From the NCBI RefSeq assembly GCF_029227915.1, contig NC_079880.1, forward strand, positions 1,490,001 through 1,554,000: a DNA stretch of 64,000 nt. Direction: 5' to 3'. The DNA comes from Hydractinia symbiolongicarpus (Eukaryota > Cnidaria > Hydrozoa > Anthoathecata > Hydractiniidae). The notes below the pieces were generated by a model. That model was not told the DNA's origin. It did no database searches and was given only the letters and a program-made list of their open reading frames with translations. Shown in pieces: positions 35,901-49,190 of this stretch; positions within the stretch are counted from its first letter, which is position 1; the number at the start of each line of letters is the position of its first letter. A program made the translations under genes and the position numbers.

Positions 35901-37120
35901 AGCGTCTCATCAAAAATGAAAACATTTTTAAAAACTACAAGTCTTATGCGTTTTAGTGGTGAAAAAATAATTTAAAAAATCGTTCTGGAAATGAGTTTAC
36001 TCCCTGGGTACTTTCTTTGTATACTTTTGACTATAAGGGCCGAGTCCGGGATTTAGGGAAATTGCAGGTTTTCGTTTGCCGGCGATTAAACTGCTTTTTT
36101 TCAGCGTCTCATCAAAAATGAAAACATTTTTGAAAACTACAAGTCTCATGCGTTTTAGTGGTGAAAAGGTAATTTAAAAAATCGTTCGGGAAATGAGTTT
36201 ACTCCCTGGGTACTTTCTTTGTATACTTTTGACTATACGGGCCGAGTCCGGGATTTAGGGAAATCGCAGGTTTTCGTTTGCCGGTGATTAAACTGCTTTT
36301 TTTCAGCGTCTCATCAAAAATGAAAACATTTTTGAAAACTACAAGTCTCATGCGTTTTAGTGGTGAAAAAATAATTTAAAAAATCGTTCGGGAAATGAGT
36401 TTACTTCCTGGGTACTTTCTTTGTATACTTTTGACTATACGGGCCAAGCCGGGATTTACGGGAAATCGCGGGTTTTCGTTTGCCGGCGATTAAACTTCTT
36501 TTATTCAGCGTCTCATCAAAAATGAAAACATTTTTAAAAACTACAAGTCTTATGCGTTTTAGTGGTGAAAAAATAATTTAAAAAATCGTTCTGGAAATGA
36601 GTTTACTCCCTGGGTACTTTCTTTGTATACTTTTGACTATAAGGGCCGAGTCCGGGATTTAGGGAAATTGCAGGTTTTCGTTTGCCGGCGATTAAACTGC
36701 TTTTTTTCAGCGTCTCATCAAAAATGAAAACATTTTTGAAAACTACAAGTCTCATGCGTTTTAGTGGTGAAAAGGTAATTTAAAAAATCGTTCGGGAAAT
36801 GAGTTTACTCCCTGGGTACTTTCTTTGTATACTTTTGACTATACGGGCCGAGTCCGGGATTTAGGGAAATCGCAGGTTTTCGTTTGCCGGTGATTAAACT
36901 GCTTTTTTTCAGCGTCTCATCAAAAATGAAAACATTTTTGAAAACTACAAGTCTCATGCGTTTTAGTGGTGAAAAAATAATTTAAAAAATCGTTCGGGAA
37001 ATGAGTTTACTTCCTGGGTACTTTCTTTGTATACTTTTGACTATACGGGCCAAGCCGGGATTTACGGGAAATCGCGGGTTTTCGTTTGCCGGCGATTAAA
37101 CTTCTTTTATTCAGCGTCTC
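35900..37120. repeat. 3-monomer HOR, two near-identical copies of 606 bp
   Basis: CTATAAGGGCCGAG occurs at 36031 and 36637, and the GAAAAGGTAATTT and GCCGGTGATT monomers recur with it. I noticed no substitution between the copies on reading, which makes this one of the youngest duplications in the window or an assembly effect. Confidence 0.8.
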
Positions 37121-37249
37121 ATCAAAAATGAAAACATTTTTAAAAACTACAAGTCTTATGCGTTTTAGTGATGAAAAAATAATTTAAAAAATCGTTCTGG
37201 AAATGAGTTTACTCACAGGGTACTTTCTTTGTATACATTCGACTATACG

Positions 37250-40200
37250 TGCCAAGCCCGGGATTTACGGGAAATCGCGGGTTTTCGTTTTCCGGCGATT
37301 AAACCTCTTTCATTAAGCGTCTAATCAAAAATGAAAACATTTTTGAAAACTACAAGTCTCATGCGTTTTAGTGGTGAAAAAAAAATTTAAAAAATCGTTC
37401 TGGAAATGAGTTTACTCCCTGGGTACTTTCTTTGTATAGTTTTGACTATACGGGCCGAGTCCGGGATTTAGGGAAATCGCAGGTTTTCGTTTGCCGGCGA
37501 TTAAGCTGCTTTTTTTCAGCGTCTCATCAAAAAAGAAAACATTTTTGAAAACTACAAGTCTCATGCGTTTTAGTGGTGAAAAGTAATTTAAAAAATCGTT
37601 TGGAAAATGAGTTTACGCCCTGGGTACTTTCTTTGTATACTTTTGACTATACGGCCAAGCCCGGGATTTACGGGAAATTGCGGGTTTCCGTTTGCCGGCG
37701 ATTAAACTTCTTTTATTCAGCGTCCCAACAAATATGAAAATATTTTTAAAAACTACAAGTCTTATGCGTTTTAGTGGTGAGAAAATAATTTAAAAAATCG
37801 TTGTGGAAATGAGTTTACTCACAGGGTACTTTCTTTGTATACATTCGACTATACGTGCCGAGCCCGGGATTTACGGGAAATCGCGGATTTTCGTTTGCCG
37901 GCGATTAAACTGCTTTTATTCAGCGTCTCATCAAAAATGAAAACATTCTTGAAAACTACAAGTCTCATGCGTTTTAGTGGTGAAATAATAATTTAAAAAA
38001 TCGTTTGGGAAATGAGTTTACTCCCTGGGTACTTTCTTTGTATACTTTTGACTATACGGGTCGAGTCCAGGATTTACGGGAAATCGCAGGTTTTCGTTTG
38101 CCATCGATTAAACTTCTTTTATTCAGCGTCTCATCAAAGATGAAAACATTTTTAAAAACTACAAGTCTCATGCGTTTTAGTGGTGAAAAAGTAATTTAAA
38201 AAATCGTTCGGGAAATGAGTTTACTCCCAGGGTACTTTCTTTGTATACTTTTGACTATACGGGCCAAGCCCGGGATTTACGGGAAATGGCGGGTTTTCGT
38301 TTGCCGGCGATTAAACTTCTTTTATTCAGCGTCTCATCAAAAATGAGAACATTTTTAAAAACTACAAGTCTTATGCGTTTTAGTGATGAAAAAATAATTT
38401 AAAAAATCGTTCTGGAAATGAGTTTACTCACAGGGTACTTTCTTTGTATACATTCGACTATACGTGCCAAGCCCGGGATTTACGGGAAATCACGGGTTTT
38501 CCTTTGCCGGCGATTAAACTGCTTTTATTCAGCGTCTCATCAAAAATGAAAACATTTTTAAAAACTACAAGTCTTATGCGTTTTAGTGGTGAAAAAATAA
38601 TTTAAAAAATCGTTCTGGAAATGAGTTTACTCACAGGGTACTTTCTTTGTATACATTCGACTATACGGGCCAAGCCCGGGATTTACGGGAAATCGCGGGT
38701 TTTCGTTTTCCGGCGATTAAACCTCTTTCATTAAGCGTCTATTCAAAAATGAAAACATTTTTGAAAACTACAAGTCTCATGCGTTTTAGTGGTGAAAAAA
38801 AAATTTAAAAAATCGTTCGGAAAATGAGTTTACTCCCTGGGTACTTTCTTTGTATACATTCGACTATACGGGCCAAGCCCCGGATTTACGGGAAAACGCG
38901 GGATTTCGTTTGCCGGCGATTAAACCTCTTTCATTAAGCGTCTCATCAAAAATGAAAACATTTTTGCAAACTACAAGTCTCATGCGTTTTAGTGGTGAAA
39001 AAATAATTTAAAAAATCGTTCGGGAAATGAGTTTACGCCCTGGGTACTTTCTTTGTATACTTTTGACTATACGGCCAAGCCCGGGATTTACGGGAAATTG
39101 CGGGTTTTCGTTTGCCGGCGATTAAACCTCTTTTATTCAGCGTCCCATCAAATATGAAAATATTTTTAAAACCTACAAGTCTTATGCGTTTTAGTGTTGA
39201 AAAAATAATTTAAAAAATCGTTCTGGAAATGAGTTTACTTACAGGGTACTTTCTTTGTATACATTCGACTATATGGGCCAAGCCCGGGATTTACGGGAAA
39301 TCGCGGGTTTTCGTTTTCCGGCGATTAAACCTCTTTCATTAAGCGTCTAATCAAAAATGAAAACATTTTTGAAAACTACAAGTCTCATGCGTTTTAGTGG
39401 TGAAAAAAAAATTTAAAAAATCGTTCTGGAAATGAGTTTACTCCCTGGGTACTTTCTTTGTATAGTTTTGACTATACGGGCCGAGTCCGGGATTTAGGGA
39501 AATCGCAGGTTTTCGTTTGCCGGCGATTAAACTGCTTTTTTTCAGCGTCTCATCAAAAATGAAAACATTTTTGAAAACTACAAGTCTCATGCGTTTTAGT
39601 GGTGAAAAGTAATTTAAAAAATCGTTTGGAAAATGAGTTTACGCCCTGGGTACTTTCTTTGTATACTTTTGACTATACGGCCAAGCCCGGGATTTACGGG
39701 AAATTGCGGGTTTCCGTTTGCCGGCGATTAAACTTCTTTTATTCAGCGTCCCAACAAATATGAAAATATTTTTAAAAACTACAAGTCTTATGCGTTTTAG
39801 TGGTGAGAAAATAATTTAAAAAATCGTTCTGGAAATGAGTTTACTCCCTGGGTACTTTCTTTGTATAGTTTTGACTATACGGGCCGAGTCCGGGATTTAG
39901 GGAAATCGCAGGTTTTCGTTTGCCGGCGATTAAACTGCTTTTTTTCAGCGTCTCATCAAAAATGAAAACATTTTTGAAAACTACAAGTCTCATGCGTTTT
40001 AGTGGTGAAAAGTAATTTAAAAAATCGTTTGGAAAATGAGTTTACGCCCTGGGTACTTTCTTTGTATACTTTTGACTATACGGCCAAGCCCGGGATTTAC
40101 GGGAAATTGCGGGTTTCCGTTTGCCGGCGATTAAACTTCTTTTATTCAGCGTCCCAACAAATATGAAAATATTTTTAAAAACTACAAGTCTTATGCGTTT

Positions 40201-41650
40201 TAGTGGTGAGAAAATAATTTAAAAAATCGTTCTGGAAATGAGTTTACTCACAGGGTACTTTCTTTGTATACATTCGACTATACGTGCCGAGCCCGGGATT
40301 TACGGGAAATCGCGGATTTTCGTTTGCCGGCGATTAAACTGCTTTTATTCAGCGTCTCATCAAAAATGAAAACATTCTTGAAAACTACAAGTCTCATGCG
40401 TTTTAGTGGTGAAATAATAATTTAAAAAATCGTTTGGGAAATGAGTTTACTCCCTGGGTACTTTCTTTGTATACTTTTGACTATACGGGTCGAGTCCAGG
40501 ATTTACGGGAAATCGCAGGTTTTCGTTTGCCGGCGATTAAACTTCTTTTATTCAGCGTCTCATCAAAGATGAAAACATTTTTAAAAACTACAAGTCTCAT
40601 GCGTTTTAGTGATGAAAAAGTAATTTGAAAAATCGTTCGGGAAATGAGTTTACTCCCAGGGTACTTTCTTTGTATACTTTTGACTATACGGGCCAAGCCC
40701 GGGATTTACGGGAAATGGCGGGTTTTCGTTTGCCGGCGATTAAACTTCTTTTATTCAGCGTCTCATCAAAAATGAGAACATTTTTAAAAACTACAAGTCT
40801 TATGCGTTTTAGTGATGAAAAAATAATTTAAAAAATCGTTCTGGAAATGAGTTTACTCACAGGGTACTTTCTTTGTATACATTCGACTATACGGGCCAAG
40901 CCCGGGATTTACGGGAAATCGCGGGTTTTCGTTTTCCGGCGATTAAACCTCTTTCATTAAGCGTCTATTCAAAAATGAAAACATTTTTGAAAACTACAAG
41001 TCTCATGCGTTTTAGTGGTGAAAAAAAAATTTAAAAAATCGTTCGGAAACTGAGTTTACTCCCTGGGTACTTTCTTTGTATACATTCGACTATACGGGCC
41101 AAGCCCCGGATTTACGGGAAAACGCGGGATTTCGTTTGCCGGCGATTAAACCTCTTTCATTAAGCGTCACATCAAAAATGAAAACATTTTTGCAAACTAC
41201 AAGTCTCATGCGTTTTAGTGGTGAAAAAATAATTTAAAAAATCGTTCGGGAAATGAGTTTACTCCCTGGGTACTTTCTTTGTATACTTTTGACTATACGG
41301 GCCGAGTCCGGGATTTACGGGAAATCGCGGATTTTCGTTTGCCGGCGATTAAACTTCTTTTATTCAGCGTCCCATCAAATATGAAAATATTTTTGAAAAC
41401 TACAAGTCTCATGCATTTAGTGGTAAAAAAATAATATAAAAAATCGTTCGGGAAATGAGTTTAATCCCTGGGTACTTTCTTTGTATACTTTTGACTATAC
41501 GGGCCAAGCCCGGGATTTACGGGAAATTGCGGGTTTTCGTTTGCCGGCGACTAAACTTCTTTTATTCAGCGTCTCAACAAAAATGGAAACACTTTTAAAA
41601 ACTACAAGTCTCATGCGTTTTAGTGGTGAAATAATAATTTAAAAAATCGT
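37250..41650. repeat. 12-monomer HOR, ~2429 bp, start of the right arm
   Basis: GTATAGTTTTGAC occurs at 37434 and 39863, and the GGTCGAGTCCAGG monomer has its open frame at 38005 and 40434, both 2429 bp apart. A nested two-monomer step (39460 to 39863) is also present. The left end, about 37.25 kb, marks where similarity to 2.8 kb of the left arm begins (offset 34451). Confidence 0.75.
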
Positions 41651-42870
41651 TTGGGAAATGAGTTTACTCCCTGGGTACTTTCTTTGTATACTTTTGACTA
41701 TACGGGTCGAGTCCAGGATTTACGGGAAATCGCAGGTTTTCGTTTGCCGGCGATTAAACTTCTTTTATTCAGCGTCTCATCAAAGATGAAAACATTTTTA
41801 AAAACTACAAGTCTCATGCGTTTTAGTGGTGAAAAAGTAATTTAAACAATCGTTCGGGAAATGAGTTTACTCCCAGGGTACTTTCTTTGTATACTTTTGA
41901 CTATACGGGCCAAGCCCGGGATTTACGGGAAATGGCGGGTTTTCGTTTGCCGGCGATTAAACTTCTTTTATTCAGCGTCTCATCAAAAATGAGAACATTT
42001 TTAAAAACTACAAGTCTTATGCGTTTTAGTGATGAAAAAATAATTTAAAAAATCGTTCTGGAAATGAGTTTACTCACAGGGTACTTTCTTTGTATACATT
42101 CGACTATACGGGCCAAGCCCGGGATTTACGGGAAATCGCGGGTTTTCGTTTTCCGGCGATTAAACCTCTTTCATTAAGCATCTATTCAAAAATGAAAACA
42201 TTTTTGAAAACTACAAGTCTCATGCGTTTTAGTGGTGAAAAAAAAATTTAAAAAATCGTTCGGAAAATGAGTTTACTTCCTGGGTACTTTCTTTGTATAC
42301 ATTCGACTATACGGGCCAAGCCCCGGATTTACGGGAAAACGCGGGATTTCGTTTGCCGGCGATTAAACCTCTTTCATTAAGCGTCTCATCAAAAATGAAA
42401 ACATTTTTGCAAACTACAAGTCTCATGCGTTTTAGTGGTGAAAAAATAATTTAAAAAATCGTTCGGGAAATGAGTTTACTCCCTGGGTACTTTCTTTGTA
42501 TACTTTTGACTATACGGGCCGAGTCCGGGATTTACGGGAAATCGCGGATTTTCGTTTGCCGGCGATTAAACTTCTTTTATTCAGCGTCCCATCAAATATG
42601 AAAATATTTTTGAAAACTACAAGTCTCATGCATTTAGTGGTAAAAAAATAATATAAAAAATCGTTCGGGAAATGAGTTTACTCCCTGGGTACTTTCTTTG
42701 TATACTTTTGACTATACGGGCCAAGCCCGGGATTTACGGGAAATTGCGGGTTTTCGTTTGCCGGCGATTAAACTTCTTTTATTCAGCGTCTCAACAAAAA
42801 TGGAAACACTTTTAAAAACTACAAGTCTTATGCGTTTTAGTGGTGAAAAACTAATTTAAAAAATCGTTCT
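40430..42870. repeat. 6-monomer HOR, 1217 bp, two copies
   Basis: The GGTCGAGTCCAGG monomer recurs from 40434 to 41651, and CATTTAGTGGTAAAAA from about 41411 to 42628, each 1217 bp. The left arm has a single version of each of these monomers in a different arrangement, so this amplification is specific to the right arm. Confidence 0.75.
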
Positions 42871-45800
42871 GGAAATGAGTTTACTCCCTGGGTACTTTCT
42901 TTGTATAGTTTTGACTATACGGGCCGAGTCCGGGATTTAGGGAAATCGCAGGTTTTCGTTTGCCGGCGATTAAACTGTTTTTTTTCAGCGTCTCATCAAA
43001 AATGAAAACATTTTTGAAAACTACAAGTCTCATGCGTTTTAGTGGTGAAAAAGTAATTTAAAAAATCGTTCGGGAAATGAGTTTACTCCCTGGGTACTTT
43101 CTTTGTATACTTTTGACTATACGGGCCAAGCCCAGGATTTACGGGAAATCGCGGGTTTTCGTTTGCCGGCGATTAAACTTTTTTTATTCAGCGTCTCTTT
43201 AAAAATGAAAACATTTTTAAAAACTACAAGTCTTATGCGTTTTAATGGTGAAAAAATAATTTAAAAAATCGTTCTGGAAATGAGTTTACTCCCTGGGTAC
43301 TTTCTTTGTATACTTTTGACTATACGGGCCGAGTCCGGGATTTACGGGAAATCGCAGGTTTTCGTTTGCCGGCGATTAAACTGCTTTTATTCAGCGTGTC
43401 ATCAAAAATGAAAACATTTTTGAAAACTACAAGTCTCATGCGTTTTAGTGGTGAAAAAATAATTTAAAAAATCGTTCGGGAAATGCGTTTACTCCCTGGG
43501 TACTTTCTTTGTATACTTTTGACTATACGGGCCGAGTCCGGAATTTAGGGAAATCGCAGGTTTTCGTTTGCCGGCGATTAAACTGCTTTTTTTCAGCGTC
43601 TCATCAAAAATGAAAACATTTTTGAAAACTACAAGTCTCATGCGTTTTAGTGGTGAAAAAAAAATTTAAAAAATCGTTCGGAAAATGAGTTTACTCCCTG
43701 GGTACTTTCATTGTATACATTCGACTATACGGGCCAAGCCCCGGATTTACGGGAAAACGCGGGATTTCGTTTGCCGGCGATTAAACCTCTTTCATTAAGC
43801 GTCTCATCAAAAATGAAAACATTTTTGCAAACTACAAGTCTCATGCGTTTTAGTGGTGAAAAAATAATTTAAAAAATCGTTCGGGAAATGAGTTTACTCC
43901 CTGGGTACTTTCTTTGTATACTTTTGACTATACGGGCCGAGTCCGGGATTTACGGGAAATCGCGGATTTTCGTTTGCCGGCGATTAAACTGTTTTTTTTC
44001 AGCGTCTCATCAAAAATGAAAACATTTTTGAAAACTACAAGTCTCATGCGTTTTAGTGGTGAAAAGTAATTTAAAAAATCGTTTGGAAAATGAGTTTACG
44101 CCCTGGGTACTTTCTTTGTATACTTTTGACTATACGGCCAAGCCCGGGATTTACGGGAAATTGCGGGTTTTCGTTTGCCGGCGATTAAACCTCTTTTATT
44201 CAGCGTCCCATCAAATATGAAAATATTTTTAAAAACTACAAGTCTTATGCGTTTTAGTGGTGAGAAAATAATTTAAAAAATCGTTTTGGAAATGAGTTTA
44301 CTCACAGGGTACTTTTTTGTATACATTCGACTATACGTGCCGAGCCCGGGATTTACGGGAAATCGCGGGTTTTCGTTTGCCGGCGATTAAACTGCTTTTA
44401 TTCAGCGTCTCATCAAAAATGAAAACATTCTTGAAAACTACAAGTCTCATGCGTTTTAGTGGTGAAATAATAATTTAAAAAATCGTTTGGGAAATGAGTT
44501 TACTCCCTGGGTACTTTCTTTGTATACTTTTGACTATACGGGCCGAGTCCAGGATTTACGGGAAATCGCAGGTTTTCGTTTGCCGGCGATTAAACTGCTT
44601 TTATTCAGCGTCTCATCAAAAATGAAAACATTTTTAAAAACTACAAGTCTCATGCGTTTTAGTGGTGAAAAAATAATTTAAAAAATTGTTCGGGAAATGA
44701 GTTTACTCCCTGGGTACTTTCTTTGTATACTTTTGACTATACGGGCCAAGCCGGGATTTACGGGAAATCGTGGGTTTTCGTTTGCCGGCGATTAAACTTC
44801 TTTTATTCAGCGTCTCATCAAAAATGAAAACATTTTTAAAAACTACAAGTCTTATGCGTTTTAGTGGTGAAAAATTAATTTAAAAAATCGTTCTGGAAAT
44901 GAGTTTACTCCCTGGGTACTTTCTTTGTATACTTTTGACTATACGGGCCGAGTCCGGGATTTAGGGAAATTGCAGGTTTTCGTTTGCCGGCGATTAAACT
45001 GCTTTTTTTCAGCGTCTCATCAAAAATGAAAACATTTTTGAAAACTACAAGTCTCATGCGTTTTAGTGGTGAAAAAGTAATTTAAAAAATCGTTCGGGAA
45101 ATGAGTTTACTCCCTGGGTACTTTCTTTGTATACTTTCGACTATACGGGCCAAGCCCAGGATTTACGGGAAATCGCGGGTTTTCGTTTGCCGGCGATTAA
45201 ACTTCTTTTATTCAGCGTCTCATCAAAAATGAAAACATTTTTAAAAACTACAAGTCTTATGCGTTTTAATGGTGAAAAAATAATTTAAAAAATCGTTCTG
45301 GAAATGAGTTTACTCCCTGGGTACTTTCTTTGTATACTTTTGACTATACGGGCCGAGTCCGGGATTTACGGGAAATCGCAGGTTTTCGTTTGCCGGCGAT
45401 TAAACTGCTTTTATTCAGCGTGTAATCAAAAATGAAAACATTTTTGAAAACTACAAGTCTCATGCGTTTTAGTGGTGAAAAAATAATTTAAAAAATCGTT
45501 CGGGAAATGAGTTTACTCCCTGGGTACTTTCTTTGTATACTTTTGACTATACGGGCCGAGTCCGGGATTTAGGGAAATCGCAGGTTTTCGTTTGCCGGCG
45601 ATTAAACTGCTTTTTTTTCAGCGTCTCATCAAAAATGAAAACATTTTTGAAAACTACAAGTCTCATGCGTTTTAGTGGTGAAAAAATAATTTAAAAAATC
45701 GTTCGGGAAATGAGTTTACTTCCTGGGTACTTTCTTTGTATACTTTTGACTATACGGGCCAAGCCGGGATTTACGGGAAATCGCGGGTTTTCGTTTGCCG

Positions 45801-47150
45801 GCGATTAAACTTCTTTTATTCAGCGTCTCATCAAAAATGAAAACATTTTTAAAAACTACAAGTCTTATGCGTTTTAGTGATGAAAAAATAATTTAAAAAA
45901 TCGTTCTGGAAATGAGTTTACTCAAAGGGTACTTTCTTTGTATACATTCGACTATACGTGCCAAGCCCGGGATTTACGGGAAATCGCGGGTTTTCGTTTG
46001 CCGGCGATTAAACTGCTTTTATTCAGCGTCTCATCAAAAATGAAAACATTCTTGAAAACTACAAGTCTCATGCGTTTTAGTGGTGAAATAATAATTCAAA
46101 AAATCGTTTGGGAAATGAGTTTACTCCCTGGGTACTTCCTTTGTATACTTTTGACTATACGGGCCGAGTCCAGAATTTACGGGAAATCGCAGGTTTTCGT
46201 TTGCCGGAGATTAAACTTCTTTTATTCAGCGTCTCATCAAAAATTGAAAACATTTTTAAAAACTACAAGTCTCATGCGTTTTAGTGGTGAAAAAATAATT
46301 TAAGAAATCGTTCGGGAAATGAGTTTACTCCCTGGGTACTTTCTTTGTATACTTTTGACTATACGGGCCGAGTCCGGGATTTAGGGAAATCGCAGGTTTT
46401 CGTTTGCCGGCGATTAAACTGCTTTTTTTCAGCGTCTCATCAAAAATGAAAACATTTTTGAAAACTACAAGTCTCATGCGTTTTAGTGGTGAAAAAATAA
46501 TTTAAAAAATCGTTCGGGAAATGAGTTTACTTCCTGGGTACTTTCTTTGTATACTTTTGACTATACGGGCCAAGCCGGGATTTACGGGAAATCGCGGGTT
46601 TTCGTTTGCCGGCGATTAAACTTCTTTTATTCAGCGTCTCATCAAAAATGAAAACATTTTTAAAAACTACCAGTCTTATGCGTTTTAGTGATGAAAAAAT
46701 AATTTAAAAAATCGTTCGGGAAATGAGTTTACTCCCTGGGTACTTTCTTTGCATACTTTTGACTATACGGGCCAAGCCCGGGAGTTACGGGAAATCGCGG
46801 ATTTTCGTTTGCCGGCGATAAAACTTCTTTTATTCAGTGTCTCATCAAAAATGAAAACATTTTTGAAAACTACAAGTCTCATGCGTTTTAGTGGTGAAAA
46901 AGTAATTTAAAAAATCGTTCGGGAAATGAGTTTACTCCCTGGGTACTTTCTTTGTATACTTTTGACTATACGGGCCAAGCCCAGGATTTACGGGAAATCG
47001 CGGGTTTTCGTTTGCCGGCGATTAAACTTCTTTTATTCAGCGTCTCATCAAAAATGAAAACATTTTTAAAAACTACAAGTCTTATGCGTTTTAGTGGTGA
47101 AAAAATAATTTAAAAAATCGTTCTGGAAATGAGTTTACTCCCTGGGTACT
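42870..47150. repeat. Single-copy counterpart of left-arm 4.5-9.3 kb
   Basis: The GAAAAATTAATTT monomer (about 44871) pairs with 5358 in the left arm (offset about 39514), and the GTGCCAAGCCC monomer at 45938 pairs with 6424 (offset 39514) and with 8249 (offset 37689). Where the left arm has two 607-bp and two 1825-bp HOR copies, this stretch has one of each. The early part (43.6-43.9 kb) includes a GCCCCGG monomer inserted next to poly-T monomers, a likely recombination junction. Confidence 0.75.
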
Positions 47151-49190
47151 TTCTTTGTATACTTTTGACTATACGGGCCGAGTCCGGGATTTACGGGAAA
47201 TCGCAGGTTTTCGTTTGCCGGCGATTAAACTGCTTTTATTCAGCGTGTCATCAAAAATGAAAACATTTTTGAAAACTACAAGTCTCATGCGTTTTAGTGG
47301 TGAAAAAATAATTTAAAAAATCGTTCGGGAAATGAGTTTACTCCCTGGGTACTTTCTTTGTATACTTTTGACTATACGGGCCGAGTCCGGGATTTAGGGA
47401 AATCGCGGGTTTTCGTTTGCCGGCGATTAAACTTCTTTTATTCAGCGTCTCATCAAAAATGAAAACATTTTTAAAAACTACAAGTCTTATGCGTTTTAAT
47501 GATGAAAAAATAATTTAAAAAATCGTTCTGGAAATGAGTTTACTCACAGGGTACTTTCTTTGTATACATTCGACTATACGTGCCAAGCCCGGGATTTACG
47601 GGAAATCGCGGGTTTTCGTTTGCCGGCGATTAAACTGCTTTTATTCAGCGTCTCATCAAAAATGAAAACATTCTTGAAAACTACAAGTCTCATGCGTTTT
47701 AGTGGTGAAATAATAATTTAAAAAATCGTTTGGGAAATGAGTTTACTCCCTGGGTACTTTCTTTGTATACTTTTGACTATACGGGCCGAGTCCGGGATTT
47801 AGGGAAATCGCAGGTTTTCGTTTGCCGGCGATTAAACTGCTTTTTTTTCAGCGTCTCATCAAAAATGAAAACATTTTTGAAAACTACAAGTCTCATGCGT
47901 TTTAGTGGTGAAAAAATAATTTAAAAAATCGTTCGGGAAATGAGTTTACTTCCTGGGTACTTTCTTTGTATACTTTTGACTATACGGGCCAAGCCGGGAT
48001 TTACGGGAAATCGCGGGTTTTCGTTTGCCGGCGATTAAACTTCTTTTATTCAGCGTCTCATCAAAAATGAAAACATTTTTAAAAACTACAAGTCTTATGC
48101 GTTTTAGTGATGAAAAAATAATTTAAAAAATCGTTCTGGAAATGAGTTTACTCACAGGGTACTTTCTTTGTATACTTTTGACTATACGGGCCGAGTCCGG
48201 GATTTACGGGAAATCGCAGGTTTTCGTTTGCCGGCGATTAAACTGCTTTTATTCAGCGTGTCATCAAAAATGAAAACATTTTTGAAAACTACAAGTCTCA
48301 TGCGTTTTAGTGGTGAAAAAATAATTTAAAAAATCGTTCGGGAAATGAGTTTACTCCCTGGGTACTTTCTTTGTATACTTTTGACTATACGGGCCGAGTC
48401 CGGGATTTAGGGAAATCGCGGGTTTTCGTTTGCCGGCGATTAAACTTCTTTTATTCAGCGTCTCATCAAAAATGAAAACATTTTTAAAAACTACAAGTCT
48501 TATGCGTTTTAATGATGAAAAAATAATTTAAAAAATCGTTCTGGAAATGAGTTTACTCACAGGGTACTTTCTTTGTATACATTCGACTATACGTGCCAAG
48601 CCCGGGATTTACGGGAAATCGCGGGTTTTCGTTTGCCGGCGATTAAACTGCTTTTATTCAGCGTCTCATCAAAAATGAAAACATTCTTGAAAACTACAAG
48701 TCTCATGCGTTTTAGTGGTGAAATAATAATTTAAAAAATCGTTTGGGAAATGAGTTTACTCCCTGGGTACTTTCTTTGTATACTTTTGACTATACGGGCC
48801 GAGTCCGGGATTTAGGGAAATCGCAGGTTTTCGTTTGCCGGCGATTAAACTGCTTTTTTTTCAGCGTCTCATCAAAAATGAAAACATTTTTGAAAACTAC
48901 AAGTCTCATGCGTTTTAGTGGTGAAAAAATAATTTAAAAAATCGTTCGGGAAATGAGTTTACTTCCTGGGTACTTTCTTTGTATACTTTTGACTATACGG
49001 GCCAAGCCGGGATTTACGGGAAATCGCGGGTTTTCGTTTGCCGGCGATTAAACTTCTTTTATTCAGCGTCTCATCAAAAATGAAAACATTTTTAAAAACT
49101 ACAAGTCTTATGCGTTTTAGTGATGAAAAAATAATTTAAAAAATCGTTCTGGAAATGAGTTTACTCACAGGGTACTTTCTTTGTATACAT
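47150..49190. repeat. 5-monomer HOR, two copies of 1013 bp
   Basis: GTGTCATC recurs at 47245 and 48258, TTTTAATGATG at 47494 and 48507, and the CTGCTTTTTTTTCAGCG (eight T) monomer also recurs, all 1013 bp apart. The same monomers appear a third time 1824 bp later (50082 and 50331), so the 5-mer was later embedded in a longer repeat. Confidence 0.85.
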
